The notes under the pieces: model-generated
Databases searched by the model: none
What the model was told of the DNA's origin: nothing
The model's input: only the letters and a program-made list of their open reading frames with translations
Part shown: piece after piece, positions 43,346 through 51,597 of the stretch
Position numbering within the stretch: position 1 is the first letter of the stretch
How the letters are laid out: each line of letters begins with the position of its first letter
Translations under genes and position numbers: made by a program
NCBI GenBank assembly: GCA_019359505.1
Contig: JAHHHD010000020.1
Coordinates: 44,276 to 108,275 of the forward strand
Direction of reading: 5' to 3'
Length of the DNA stretch: 64,000 nucleotides
Origin: Drouetiella hepatica Uher 2000/2452
GTDB taxonomy: Bacteria > Cyanobacteriota > Cyanobacteriia > Elainellales > Elainellaceae

Positions 43346-43425
43346 GCAGGTGTTTCCGTTAGGTCTGTGAAGGAAGACTATAATCGATTGCAGGAAGCCC
43401 CATTCAAACCTTGCTGGAGAAGTTG

Positions 43426-45387
43426 GTGTCAGAGGAAATCATCAAGATCTTTTACTCTTATTCGCGCAAAGACTTGGATATGCGGAATACGTTGGAAGAT
43501 CATCTGGCAGCGCTCAGAAAAGCAAACAAGATTCAGACTTGGCACGATCTTGAGCTAGAAGCTGGGACAGAGTGGGAGCCAGCTATTCTGAATAAGCTTG
43601 ACACGGCAGATATCATCTTGCTACTGGTAAGTCACAACTTTATTGCCTCCGAATACTGCTTTGGCACTGAATTAAAGCGGGCGATTGCACGGCATGACGA
43701 GGGAACAGCGCGTGTGATTCCCATCATTCTGCGTCCTTGCGACTGGAACCAACCTTATGTGCCTTTCAGTAAATTGAATGTCTTGCCAACCCATGCTGAA
43801 CCGATCACAAGCTGGGCAGATCAGGATGCCGCTTTTACGATCGTAGCTCAACGAATTCGGGAAACGGTGCAAAGCTTAACCAAAGCATTGGAAGAAAGAG
43901 AAGTTCAAAAAAACTCAGAACTGGAAAAAGTTCAGTTAAGAGGACAACAATCCCTACAAACTTATAATGAAGACTTGTCTCTAGACGAAAATCAAGTTGA
44001 TCAAATATCTCTTGAACAAATTTTGTCATCATTAGAACTAAAAGATATAGACCAGGAGTTAGTTTCAAATTCTTCAAAAGAAATTACAGACTTTTCTCCA
44101 ACTCGCAAAGAAAAACCAAAAGATCAAACTAGAAATGTTTCATCTAGAAAAAAGGTTAGTAGCAGTGAAGAGCAAGATGAGGCTGTAGAATTTGCAAATA
44201 AAGTGTATACAAGAAAAACTAGAAAATCTCTCAGTGAGATTCAAGAAGCCATAGTTCGGGGGGCTTGGGATAATCATTCATATAAAGACATTGCTAACAA
44301 CTGCAAAAGCAACCCTATTAGCCTCGAAAGTGTAGGTAAACGTTTGTGGGATATTCTTACAGAATCTTTAGGAGAGAACGTTAATAAAAGTAACCTCCGT
44401 GCCATAGTAAAACGTCACTTACAAAAAAATAGAACTCCAATTGTTGAGGACAGAGACAGGAAATATATCAATGGAATAGCATCCACTCAAATTTGCGAGT
44501 ATGTCAATACACTTTCTGGTCATTCAGGTTGGGTTAACTCAATTGCTGTCAGCTCCAGTAGACAAATAATTAGCGGTAGTCAAGATGAAACAATTAAAAT
44601 CTGGGATCTAGACACTGCAAAGTATTTAAGAGATCTTGGCAACCGTTTTTTCAAAGGGGGGCATTCAAATAGAGTGAACTCTGTTGCTATTAGCCCAGAT
44701 AGTAGAGTTCTTGCTAGTGCTAGTGAAGATGGAACTGTTATCGTTTGGAATCTAGGAACTTACAGCAAGATGTATCAACTGAGACATCAAGGAGCTGTTC
44801 GCTGTATCACTATCAGTCCAGATAACCAATTTCTTGCCAGCGGATGCTCTAATCACAAAATTTATATTTGGAATTTAGTAGCTGGTGAGGAAAGTAAAAA
44901 GTTTATTGAGCGAGATGCAATCAAAGCACTCATTTTTAGCCCAGATGGACAAACATTAATTGGTGCTACTGAAGACAAAATCGTCAAGACATGGACTATT
45001 CAAAATTGGTCACAACAGAATTTACCTATTGATTCTGAGTCATCACCGGACTCTTTGGCTTTAAATGAGAATGGAAATCTACTGGCAATTAGTTATAGAG
45101 ATAGAAAAATTAAGCTAATAGATTTACATAGGAAAGAGCAGCTTTATTCCCTTTCTGGGCAAGTGGTTGCTTTAAGTCCCGATGGTGAAATCTTAGCTAC
45201 AGCACTTGATAAAGAAATTAGTCTTTGGAAGCTAGAAACTGGAGAGCTGATTTGTCCTTCAGTTAAAGCAGGAAATTTAGTTAGATCTCTTGCTTTCAGT
45301 AATGATGGTTTAACTCTTGTTAGCGGACAAGGTGAGGAAATTAAAATTTGGCGAATAAGGAAAGACAAGCTTGTTCATAAGCTTTAA
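43426..45387 (+). CDS. TIR domain-HTH-WD40 repeat protein, candidate defence/signalling gene
   Basis: The 653-residue product (from GTG 43426; a TTG five codons earlier is possible) has an N-terminal Toll_2/TIR domain. It shows IIKIFYSYSRKDLDMRNTLE, a second conserved block QTWHDLELEAGTEW and the NADase-type ASEYCFGTEL with Glu82 as the likely catalytic acid. A low-complexity linker follows. Next is a roughly 85-residue helical domain (VEFANKVYTRKTRKSLSEIQ ... DNHSYKDIANNC ... SVGKRLWDIL) like the HTH found at the start of cyanobacterial vWA-MoxR-associated proteins. Six to seven WD40 repeats complete it (INSGS-type: SQDETIKIWDL, ASEDGTVIVWNL). Base use from about 43880 is visibly AT-rich. 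TIR domains cleave NAD or make signalling nucleotides; WD40 would sense the trigger. Confidence 0.88.
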   Translation: MSEEIIKIFYSYSRKDLDMRNTLEDHLAALRKANKIQTWHDLELEAGTEWEPAILNKLDTADIILLLVSHNFIASEYCFGTELKRAIARHDEGTARVIPIILRPCDWNQPYVPFSKLNVLPTHAEPITSWADQDAAFTIVAQRIRETVQSLTKALEEREVQKNSELEKVQLRGQQSLQTYNEDLSLDENQVDQISLEQILSSLELKDIDQELVSNSSKEITDFSPTRKEKPKDQTRNVSSRKKVSSSEEQDEAVEFANKVYTRKTRKSLSEIQEAIVRGAWDNHSYKDIANNCKSNPISLESVGKRLWDILTESLGENVNKSNLRAIVKRHLQKNRTPIVEDRDRKYINGIASTQICEYVNTLSGHSGWVNSIAVSSSRQIISGSQDETIKIWDLDTAKYLRDLGNRFFKGGHSNRVNSVAISPDSRVLASASEDGTVIVWNLGTYSKMYQLRHQGAVRCITISPDNQFLASGCSNHKIYIWNLVAGEESKKFIERDAIKALIFSPDGQTLIGATEDKIVKTWTIQNWSQQNLPIDSESSPDSLALNENGNLLAISYRDRKIKLIDLHRKEQLYSLSGQVVALSPDGEILATALDKEISLWKLETGELICPSVKAGNLVRSLAFSNDGLTLVSGQGEEIKIWRIRKDKLVHKL

Positions 45388-45571
45388 TTGTAAATTGAGG
45401 ACGAAGCCAAATAGGAGAGCATTGCCTGCCACCATCGCTCTCCAGATTCTGACGAGACTGCGAAAAACCTGTAAGTTGGTTTCCAGGGCGTTGCAGCCAT
45501 CCAAAATCTCACGCTCTGAGATCAATAGAGATGTACTAGCTTCGGGATAGTTGTTACTTTTCCTAATCGCT

Positions 45572-45800
45572 ATGCGATCGCTGAAAAACTATACGGTTGT
45601 GCTACATCCTGATGATAATGGTACATTTGTTTCCTGTGTGCCAGCGATCGCAGGCTGTCATGCTTGGGGACAAACGGTAGAAGAGGCGCAGGCTGAGCTG
45701 ATTCAGGTATTTGACATGATTCGGGACGAGTATAAAGTATAAAGAATCAGGTCAAGAACTCCCCGAAGACGTTGAAGTGGCTGTGACTCATGCCCGCTAA
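45572..45800 (+). pseudogene. HicB-family antitoxin, frameshifted by a 7-bp tandem duplication
   Basis: The frame reads MRSLKNYTVVLHPDDNGTFV, then SCVPAIAGCHAWGQTVEEAQ, the HicB fold, and is cut by TAA at 45740-45742 in the sequence TATAAAGTATAAAG. Removing one TATAAAG unit (45731-45737 or 45738-45744) restores DEYKESGQELPEDVEVAVTH and a natural stop at 45798-45800. So the intact ancestor is directly visible. The truncated product would keep most of the HicB fold but lose the C-terminal DNA-binding/dimerisation end. No HicA toxin was found nearby. Confidence 0.88.
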
Positions 45801-45810
45801 AGCAAACGCC

Positions 45811-45996
45811 CTACCGCTCCAGCCTAAGGGATTCTGAGGGCGGATCAAACACAATAATAAAATTACCATCGGGTGTATGTCGGCGAAGCAAATGAATATA
45901 GTTTTCGGCATCTCCTCGTCGCCGAAACCGATTGACGACAACGCGCTGAAAATTAGGCAGTAGACGAACGACTGCCCAGACGTGAAGCTGGCTCAT
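45811..45996 (-). CDS. Small conserved-looking hypothetical protein
   Basis: The 61-residue product starts MSQLHVWAVVRLLPNFQRVV and continues NRFRRRGDAENYIHLLRRHT before a beta-like GNFIIVFDPP. It looks like a member of a small cyanobacterial family with a repeated pattern of Arg-rich helix and IVFD strand, but I cannot name it. The start at 45996 is chosen over an upstream ATG, which would add 21 unrelated residues. It is convergent with the hicB pseudogene. Confidence 0.55.
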   Translation of the reverse strand: MSQLHVWAVVRLLPNFQRVVVNRFRRRGDAENYIHLLRRHTPDGNFIIVFDPPSESLRLER

Positions 45997-46100
45997 AAAC
46001 CTATAAAATGACTGGAGTAAGTGCAAAGCCCAGCAAGACACTCGATCGAGTGCCTGCAATAGAGAGTTCTAGATTGCGGTGAGCAATTCAAGATCTACTA

Positions 46101-46162
46101 CTAGAAATCAGTTTCTAGAAAAATAGGCAATTTGTCAACAAGTTTCTAGAAATTAATTTCTA
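46101..46162 (+). promoter_or_regulatory. Two palindromic operators upstream of the XRE gene
   Basis: CTAGAAATCAGTTTCTAG (46101-46118) and TAGAAATTAATTTCTA (46147-46162) are inverted repeats with the shared half-site TAGAAAT. Their centres are 45 bp apart. The second abuts the start codon of the XRE-family gene, as expected for an autorepressor covering its own start. Confidence 0.7.
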
Positions 46163-46163
46163 A

Positions 46164-46394
46164 ATGCCTCCAAGCCAGCCTGAACAGAAGCCAACATTGA
46201 CCCTGAAGCAGTTGAGAGAAAAGTCAGGACTCTCTCAAGAGGCTTTGGCGCGTCTGTTGGATGTCAGCGGTAAAACCGTCAGCAATTGGGAACGTGGGAA
46301 GAGTATTGCCAGTTTGACGGTGCTCCAAATGAAGACGCTGTGTGAGGCGCTAAGCATAGAACTGAAAGAACTACCAGACGACTTTAGCTCGTAA
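46164..46394 (+). CDS. XRE-family helix-turn-helix transcriptional regulator
   Basis: The 76-residue product has a complete Cro/CI-type HTH: LREKSGLSQEALARLLDVSG (helices 2-3) and KTVSNWERGKSIASLTVLQM. It has no extra domain. It lies downstream of two palindromes with matching half-sites and probably represses itself and perhaps neighbouring genes such as the antitoxin module at 46575-47083. It is not directly paired with a toxin. Confidence 0.88.
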   Translation: MPPSQPEQKPTLTLKQLREKSGLSQEALARLLDVSGKTVSNWERGKSIASLTVLQMKTLCEALSIELKELPDDFSS

Positions 46395-46574
46395 ATATTA
46401 GCGCCCAAATTATATTTAACCGATTAGGAGGCCTATGAGAAACGAGCCAAGCAGAGCAGTGGAGTAGCACAATGCTGGAGCGATCGGGTCTGCTGCAACC
46501 AGAACGGTAGAGAGGGCGATCGCTGCAATTCCCCTTAAAATTGGAACATCAACTTCAGTAGTTAAACTACCGCA

Positions 46575-46802
46575 ATGAGCGATCACCCCCTCCTTAAAGT
46601 TGAAATTTCTCAACTCAGCATTGCAGAACGCATTCAACTTGCTGAAGACCTTTGGGACAGCATCCTGGAGCGGCAAGACGAACTTCCTTTAAGCGATGCC
46701 CAAAAACAGGAACTCGATCGTCGATTAGAAAACTATCAGCAAAGTCCAACCTCCGGTTCAACCTGGGAAGAAGTGAAGCAACGGTTAGGGTTCTCTCGAT
46801 GA
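46575..46802 (+). CDS. Addiction-module antitoxin component (ParD/RelB-like)
   Basis: The 75-residue product has the short family signature LSIAERIQLAEDLWDSILER, then PLSDAQKQELDRRLENYQ and STWEEVKQRL, as in the 'putative addiction module component' antitoxins. Its stop codon overlaps the ATG of the next gene by four bases (ATGA), the usual antitoxin-toxin coupling. The partner toxin gene is broken by a stop codon, so the antitoxin appears to survive alone. Confidence 0.85.
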   Translation: MSDHPLLKVEISQLSIAERIQLAEDLWDSILERQDELPLSDAQKQELDRRLENYQQSPTSGSTWEEVKQRLGFSR

Positions 46803-47083
46803 GCTACAAACTCATTATCTGTCCAGAGGCAGAATTGGATCTTCAAGATGCTTTTGGGTGATATGAAGTACAGACTTCGGGATTAGGCTCTGAGTTTGTT
46901 CGGGCAGTTGATGCCTGCCTATCTGGCATTGGACGTAATCCACTCGCCTATCCAATCATCTATAAACAATCGCGACGAGCATTAGTCCGGCGTTTTCCCT
47001 ACGGATTTGACCAAGACATCATTACTGTTATTGCTTGCTTGCATGGTAAATGTAACCCGAAACCGTGGAAAGATCGTCTCTAA
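46799..47083 (+). pseudogene. ParE/RelE-family toxin with in-frame stop codon
   Basis: The frame starts MSYKLIICPEAELDLQDAFG, then TGA at 46859-46861 where family members have Trp (followed by YEVQ). After the stop the frame continues GSEFVRAVDACLSGIGRNPL, ALVRRFPYGFDQDIITVIAC and LHGKCNPKPWKDRL to TAA 47081-47083. The usual GIFYFI-type segment after FPYG is partly missing, suggesting a small deletion. The toxin is therefore inactive unless the stop is read through. Confidence 0.85.
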
Positions 47084-47729
47084 CTTTGGGTTTTCCCCGC
47101 GATCGCTGTTTCTTTCTAATGGAGGGCAATCACCTTATTATAAAAGATGTCAAATGGGTTCTATAGGTTATGGCTGTCGCCAGTTTGCTATAACTGCCGC
47201 TACACTTCACTGTTGTGCTCCTTGATTCTGGGTATGGCTAGCTTTAGCAACGAAATTTTTAAGCATCAAGACTGGTTGTCGCCCCCATCGAGCCTGCTCC
47301 TTAATTTGTTGGAGCGCAGCATTGCACCCGTCGGGAGTATAGCTGGAACCTGCGAGGCGATCGACTTTCACCTCATCGATGCACTTCCCAACAGCGATCG
47401 CGGCATTATCCCCAACAACCCACGTTGCGACCACACCACGCACAGAAAAACACCCGTCCGGGCATCGAGTACGTGGTGTAGTCCGTTCCTCCGGGCGCGT
47501 CTGGCGATCGCCGATGCCCATAGGCGCAACTATCGCAGGTTGGCTACACCGATCGCCATCTGAAGGTCGAACGGGTGTTCAAGTCTGACCCGAATGCTGG
47601 AATTGCCTAGATGGCGATGCCCTCCGCGATGCCTAGTCCGACATAGCCGACCGCGATCGCCGAAACTGCTAGGTCGCTGTTGCCCAGTTTGCACATCTGC
47701 ATGACGGCTCCTTCGAGGTTTCACCGCAG
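47084..47729. other. Gap with no recognised gene, probable remnants
   Basis: Several overlapping short frames occur on both strands, none with a recognisable domain. The composition is HIP1-rich like the chromosome. It may hold degraded genes, as the next intergenic gap does. Confidence 0.4.
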
Positions 47730-48791
47730 CTATGCAGACTTAAGCGATGCCATATCAATCACGAAGCGATATTTCACATCAGACTTGAGCAGGCGATCGT
47801 AGGCTTCATTGACCTTCTGGATGGGAATCACTTCAATATCCGCAGTAATGTTGTGCTTGCCGCAAAAGTCGAGCATCTCCTGGGTTTCGGCAATGCCGCC
47901 AATCATAGAGCCGGAGAGACTGCGACGACCCGTGATCAAGCTAAATGCCGCAATCTCTAGAGGCTTCTCAGGTGCGCCAACCAGGGTGATGTTGCCGTCG
48001 AGGCGAAGCAGGTTGAGATAGGCATTGATGTCGTGCTTGGCAGAGACGGTATCGAGGATGAAATCGAAACTACCCGCGTGTTGCTGCATTTCGTCGGCAT
48101 TGCGGGAGACGACCACTTCATCGGCACCGAGGCGAAGCGCATCTTCTGTTTTGCCGGGTGAGGTAGTAAAGACGACGACGTGGGCACCGAGGGCATGAGC
48201 AATTTTCACCCCCATGTGTCCCAGCCCACCTAGACCGACTACACCCACTTTCTTGCCCTCGGTGACTCCCCAGTGACGCAGGGGCGAATAGGTGGTGATC
48301 CCGGCGCAGAGGAGGGGTGCCACTCCAGCCAAATTGAGGTTGGTGGGAACGCGCAGCACGAAGCGTTCATCGACGACGACGCTATTGGAGTAGCCACCAT
48401 AGGTAACCGGAGCGGTCTTGTGCTTGTCGGGGGAGTTGTAGGTGAAGATTGTATTTTGGCAAAACTGCTCAAAGCCAGCTTTGCAATTGGGACAAACCCC
48501 ATCCGAATCAACCATGCAGCCGACTCCCACGAGATCGTCGGACTTGTACTTAGTGACTGCCGAACCGACCTGAGTGACCCGTCCGACAATCTCGTGACCG
48601 GGCACGATCGGATAGGTCGTGGACATGAAATCGCTCCACTCGTCCCGCACTGAATGCACATCGGAGTGGCAAATGCCACAGAAGAGAATTTCGATCTGCA
48701 CATCATGATCGGTTGGCTCGCGTCGGGCGATCGTGTCAGAAGCAAGCGGTGATGTTGCACTGGCGGCTGAGTAGGCTTTCGTGTTGTACAT
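47730..48791 (-). CDS. Zinc-dependent NAD(P) alcohol dehydrogenase, cinnamyl-alcohol-dehydrogenase-like
   Basis: The 353-residue product has a catalytic-zinc start (LFCGICHSDVHSVRDEW, Cys and the GHE of YPIVPGHEIVGRV). The structural zinc lobe is CMVDSDGVCPNCKAGFEQFC, and the Rossmann Gly-rich loop is VGVVGLGGLGHMGVKIA. In the structural lobe the first Cys of the usual CxxCxxC pattern seems to be Asp (DSDGVCPNC), leaving three Cys in the expected places. It reduces aldehydes or oxidises alcohols, as in YahK/Adh relatives. An AraC regulator is divergently encoded about 470 bases away. Confidence 0.94.
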   Translation of the reverse strand: MYNTKAYSAASATSPLASDTIARREPTDHDVQIEILFCGICHSDVHSVRDEWSDFMSTTYPIVPGHEIVGRVTQVGSAVTKYKSDDLVGVGCMVDSDGVCPNCKAGFEQFCQNTIFTYNSPDKHKTAPVTYGGYSNSVVVDERFVLRVPTNLNLAGVAPLLCAGITTYSPLRHWGVTEGKKVGVVGLGGLGHMGVKIAHALGAHVVVFTTSPGKTEDALRLGADEVVVSRNADEMQQHAGSFDFILDTVSAKHDINAYLNLLRLDGNITLVGAPEKPLEIAAFSLITGRRSLSGSMIGGIAETQEMLDFCGKHNITADIEVIPIQKVNEAYDRLLKSDVKYRFVIDMASLKSA

Positions 48792-48830
48792 GAATCAAGG
48801 CTCCTATTGGTTGACGTTTGGTGATTGGTA

Positions 48831-48905
48831 TTATTCGTTGCTGACTTGTTCCATCCAGCCTACAGGCTTGCCGTCAAGTATCTCCTGAATAGCGATGTGA
48901 GTCAT
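48831..48905 (-). pseudogene. Cupin-protein C-terminal fragment
   Basis: The minus strand reads [20 protein letters not shown] followed by VSNE and stop. This resembles the C-terminal end of small cupin (quercetin-dioxygenase-like) proteins. Only this tail remains; the cupin barrel upstream is absent. Confidence 0.6.
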
Positions 48906-48955
48906 CACCGTTGGGGGGTGAAAGGGCGATCGCGATTTTGCCGACAAAGTTTCCA

Positions 48956-49090
48956 TTCAGTAGATAATCTATTTGGTAAATTGCTGACTTTTTCGGTGCT
49001 CGCGTAATCTTCTAACGTCAGGGTTGAGGGCAACAGGGCAACAAAATCCTGAGTTGTTTTGCTGTCAATCAATGTGGCCGTCACAAACTT
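48956..49090 (-). pseudogene. Cyclophilin-like fold protein fragment
   Basis: The minus strand reads ATLIDSKTTQDFVALLPSTL, then TLEDYASTEKVSNLPNRLST, matching the start of cyclophilin-like bacterial proteins. Both ends are missing; the frame then runs into unrelated residues and a stop. Together with the cupin tail it indicates a deletion between two genes in the gap of the dehydrogenase and AraC genes. Confidence 0.65.
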
Positions 49091-49258
49091 GAATGGCGAT
49101 ATGGGTCAAATAAAACGGCGTGTTCACTTGAATAAAAATCCAGGATGCCTGCAAGAAGTGAAATCATCTTTCCTTGCTTCAGCTTTATCTTAGGCATTTT
49201 GCAGGACAAGCAATAAAACGATCGTCTAAGATTGTTGTACGATTCTGCAAACTTAGAA

Positions 49259-50242
49259 ATGAACGCTGCCAAAACGAGTGATAAGTTCAATATCGCTTCG
49301 ATGAGCGACCCGCAGGCAACGCGCAATGCAGACAGAGCGCAAGCCAACCGAGACGAACTGACTGAGCGGATTGCGGAGGCGATTCGGCAGGACGGGGCGA
49401 TCGAGCCGTTGAAAGGATTGCACTTCAACCGCTCCTCCTCACCGTCGGAATGCATTCATAGTGTCTCTATCCCTGCGTTTTGTGTGATTGCTCAGGGCAG
49501 CAAAGAAGTTTTTCTAGGGAGCGATCGCTACCAGTACGACCCGATGCATTATTTACTGGCGACAGTCGAACTGCCGATTGTCAGCCAAATTCTGGAAGCG
49601 TCCCCCGCAAAACCGTACCTCAGCCTTCGCCTCGACCTCGACCCCACCCTGGTTGGTTCAGTGATGGTTGAAGCAGGCTATCCCTCGCCCCAAGGTCATG
49701 CCAACGTCAAAGCGATCGACGTGAGTCCATTAGATGCGTCTCTGCTGGATGCTGTAGTCCGGCTCGTTCGGCTTCTTGCTGCGCCCGCCGAAGCTCCGGT
49801 TCTGATGCCGCTAATCATAAGGGAAATTATTTACCGACTCCTGACGGGAGCGCAAGGGAGTCGGCTGCGTCATATTGCCGTTCTGGGTGGCTACACCCAC
49901 CACGTTGCCAGAGCCGTCGATCGACTTCGGAAAGACTTTAATCAGCCGCTGCGGATTGAAACCATTGCACGAGAGCTGGGAATGAGTGTTTCAGGCTTTC
50001 ACCATCACTTCAAATCTGTCACTGCCATGAGTCCTTTGCAGTTCCAAAAACAACTGCGGCTCCAGGAAGCTCGTCGTCTGATGCTGGGGGAAAACCTTGA
50101 CGCGACCAGTGCGGCATACCGAGTGGGTTATGACGATGCCTCGCACTTCAACCGGGAGTACAAGCGGCTCTTTGGTAAACCACCGATGCGCGATGTAGAG
50201 CGGCTGCGAGAAGCGGCTAGGGAGACTACCAGTTCAATATGA
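49259..50242 (+). CDS. AraC-family transcriptional regulator
   Basis: The 327-residue product has an AraC_N sensor domain (about 50-200, SVSIPAFCVIAQGSKEVFLG) and a C-terminal double HTH with IETIARELGMSVSGFHHHFK and the GYDDASHFNREYKRLFGKPP signature. ATG 49259 is preferred; a second ATG at 49301 would trim 14 residues. Its divergent neighbour is the alcohol dehydrogenase, which it probably regulates, with the remnants of two further genes between them. The ligand is unknown. Confidence 0.92.
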   Translation: MNAAKTSDKFNIASMSDPQATRNADRAQANRDELTERIAEAIRQDGAIEPLKGLHFNRSSSPSECIHSVSIPAFCVIAQGSKEVFLGSDRYQYDPMHYLLATVELPIVSQILEASPAKPYLSLRLDLDPTLVGSVMVEAGYPSPQGHANVKAIDVSPLDASLLDAVVRLVRLLAAPAEAPVLMPLIIREIIYRLLTGAQGSRLRHIAVLGGYTHHVARAVDRLRKDFNQPLRIETIARELGMSVSGFHHHFKSVTAMSPLQFQKQLRLQEARRLMLGENLDATSAAYRVGYDDASHFNREYKRLFGKPPMRDVERLREAARETTSSI

Positions 50243-50299
50243 GCTTTTCAGGATGTTTCAATTTTGCCAGAAATCGCTTAAACCTATGTGCTTTTACTA

Positions 50300-50389
50300 T
50301 AGGACTTACGCAAACCCTCTAGCTGTAGTGCATTTTTGTTGTGTGTGGTGGGCGCAGCCCACCACACACAACAAAAATGCGTAAGTCCC
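50300..50389. repeat. Inverted repeat, family E copy 1
   Basis: TAGGACTTACGCA at the left pairs with TGCGTAAGTCC at the right. Inside is a hairpin ATTTTTGTTGTGTGTGGTGGG / CCCACCACACACAACAAAAA. A second element with the same ends lies at 51598-51710. Confidence 0.85.
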
Positions 50390-50624
50390 ATACTAGAAAC
50401 CCCATTCAGATTGTTGCAGTTGTCAGCCGCGCTGGAAGCCAGTATTCTCGCCTTTAAGCTTCGCTCTGGTTTTACAGACCTGCCCGTAAAGCTTTGGGTC
50501 TAGATTTTGCAAGTCTGGCTCAAAGCTTGAAGACGCAAGCTGCAATCTCTACTACCCAATCTGCGATTGATCGGGTATATTGGCTCCGGTGCGGTGGATC
50601 AACGCAATACAGGAGAATTGAGTT

Positions 50625-51530
50625 GTGAATGAGAGCGACCTACCTCAAGTTTCTGAGCCACTAAATTTTGACTCTACGTCTGAGTCGTTGAATTCTGAAC
50701 CTCTGAGGGATCTGCCTAGTTCAACTCACGATATTCCCATGGCGGTGCGAGCAACCTTATCACCCGCGCCTCAGGTGAAGAATAAGTCAGCTCGTCTATT
50801 GTGGGGTTTGAGCAGTGTGGGGGCGATCGCCCTCTTGGGAGTTGGACTATTTTTTGCGCTACGACCTCAATTTGCAGCCTCTACCGCCGCTACAACCAGT
50901 GGTGCAGCAGATCCCAGTCCGGAGGCTCCCAGCCCGGTCAATCCCAGTGCTAGCGCCTCTCCATCCTCGCAAATGCTGAATCACTACCCCTACAATGAAG
51001 CGCCTCAGAATGAGCTGACTCCCATCACGCCCAATGGTGAAATTTTGATGCGTAAAGCTGCCGCCACCAAATTTATGGAAATGCAGGAAGCGGCTAGTGC
51101 GGCAGGTGTGACTCTGGTGCCCATTTCAGGTTTTCGTTCTCAGGAGGATCAAGAGCGCATCTTTTTTGATGTCAAAGCCCAGCGCGGACAGGACACCGCA
51201 ACGCGATCGGAAGTCAGCGCACCTCCAGGACATAGCGAACATCACACGGGCTATGCCGTGGATATTGGCGACGGCGATCGCCCTGATCTAAATCTTCAAA
51301 CTGACTTTGAGACGGATCAAGCCTTCAAGTGGCTAAAGGAAAATGCGGGATTCTACAGCTTTGAGATGTCTTTTCCCAAAAACAATGCTCAGGGCGTGAG
51401 CTACGAACCCTGGCACTGGCGGTTTGTGGGCGATCGCAACAGCCTAGAAACCTTTTACCGCGCTCGAAGCTCGGTGCCCCCCTCCGCGCCGACCCCAGGA
51501 TCAACCTCAGCGCCAGCGAAGGCAAAGTAA
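50625..51530 (+). CDS. D-alanyl-D-alanine carboxypeptidase, VanY/M15B family, membrane-anchored
   Basis: The 301-residue product has a cytoplasmic lead (about 1-58), a transmembrane helix (LLWGLSSVGAIALLGVGLFF) and a Pro/Ser-rich linker (about 90-120). The M15B peptidase domain has ISGFRSQEDQERIF, the zinc site PPGHSEHHTGYAVDIGDGDR (SxHxxGxAxD type) and YEPWHWRFVGDR. It trims the terminal D-Ala from peptidoglycan stem peptides in the periplasm. The start GTG/ATG at 50625 is preceded by AGGAGAAT. It is monocistronic, between two family E repeats. Confidence 0.92.
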   Translation: MNESDLPQVSEPLNFDSTSESLNSEPLRDLPSSTHDIPMAVRATLSPAPQVKNKSARLLWGLSSVGAIALLGVGLFFALRPQFAASTAATTSGAADPSPEAPSPVNPSASASPSSQMLNHYPYNEAPQNELTPITPNGEILMRKAAATKFMEMQEAASAAGVTLVPISGFRSQEDQERIFFDVKAQRGQDTATRSEVSAPPGHSEHHTGYAVDIGDGDRPDLNLQTDFETDQAFKWLKENAGFYSFEMSFPKNNAQGVSYEPWHWRFVGDRNSLETFYRARSSVPPSAPTPGSTSAPAKAK

Positions 51531-51597
51531 AAAACCTCTTGCAAAGTAGGTTCAGTGGGAGCCGCGCTTCTACTCAACTTCATCCTAAAACTTTAAT

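Noticed and set aside
42736..43362. A 208-codon frame joining the Uma2 remnant to the 84-bp repeats
   Set aside because: The Uma2 homology leaves this frame near 42925 and ends at TAA 42998; the rest is repeat translation.
45747..45941. Minus-strand 64-codon frame overlapping the hicB end
   Set aside because: It overlaps the restored hicB frame and the small MSQLHVW gene and has no homology; treated as a shadow.
47147..47563. Plus-strand frame of 138 codons after the toxin remnant
   Set aside because: No recognisable domain, no good start, and equally long frames on the other strand; probably non-coding remnants.
48825..49007. Plus-strand 60-codon frame between adh and araC
   Set aside because: It is antisense to the cupin and cyclophilin-like remnants and shows no domain.
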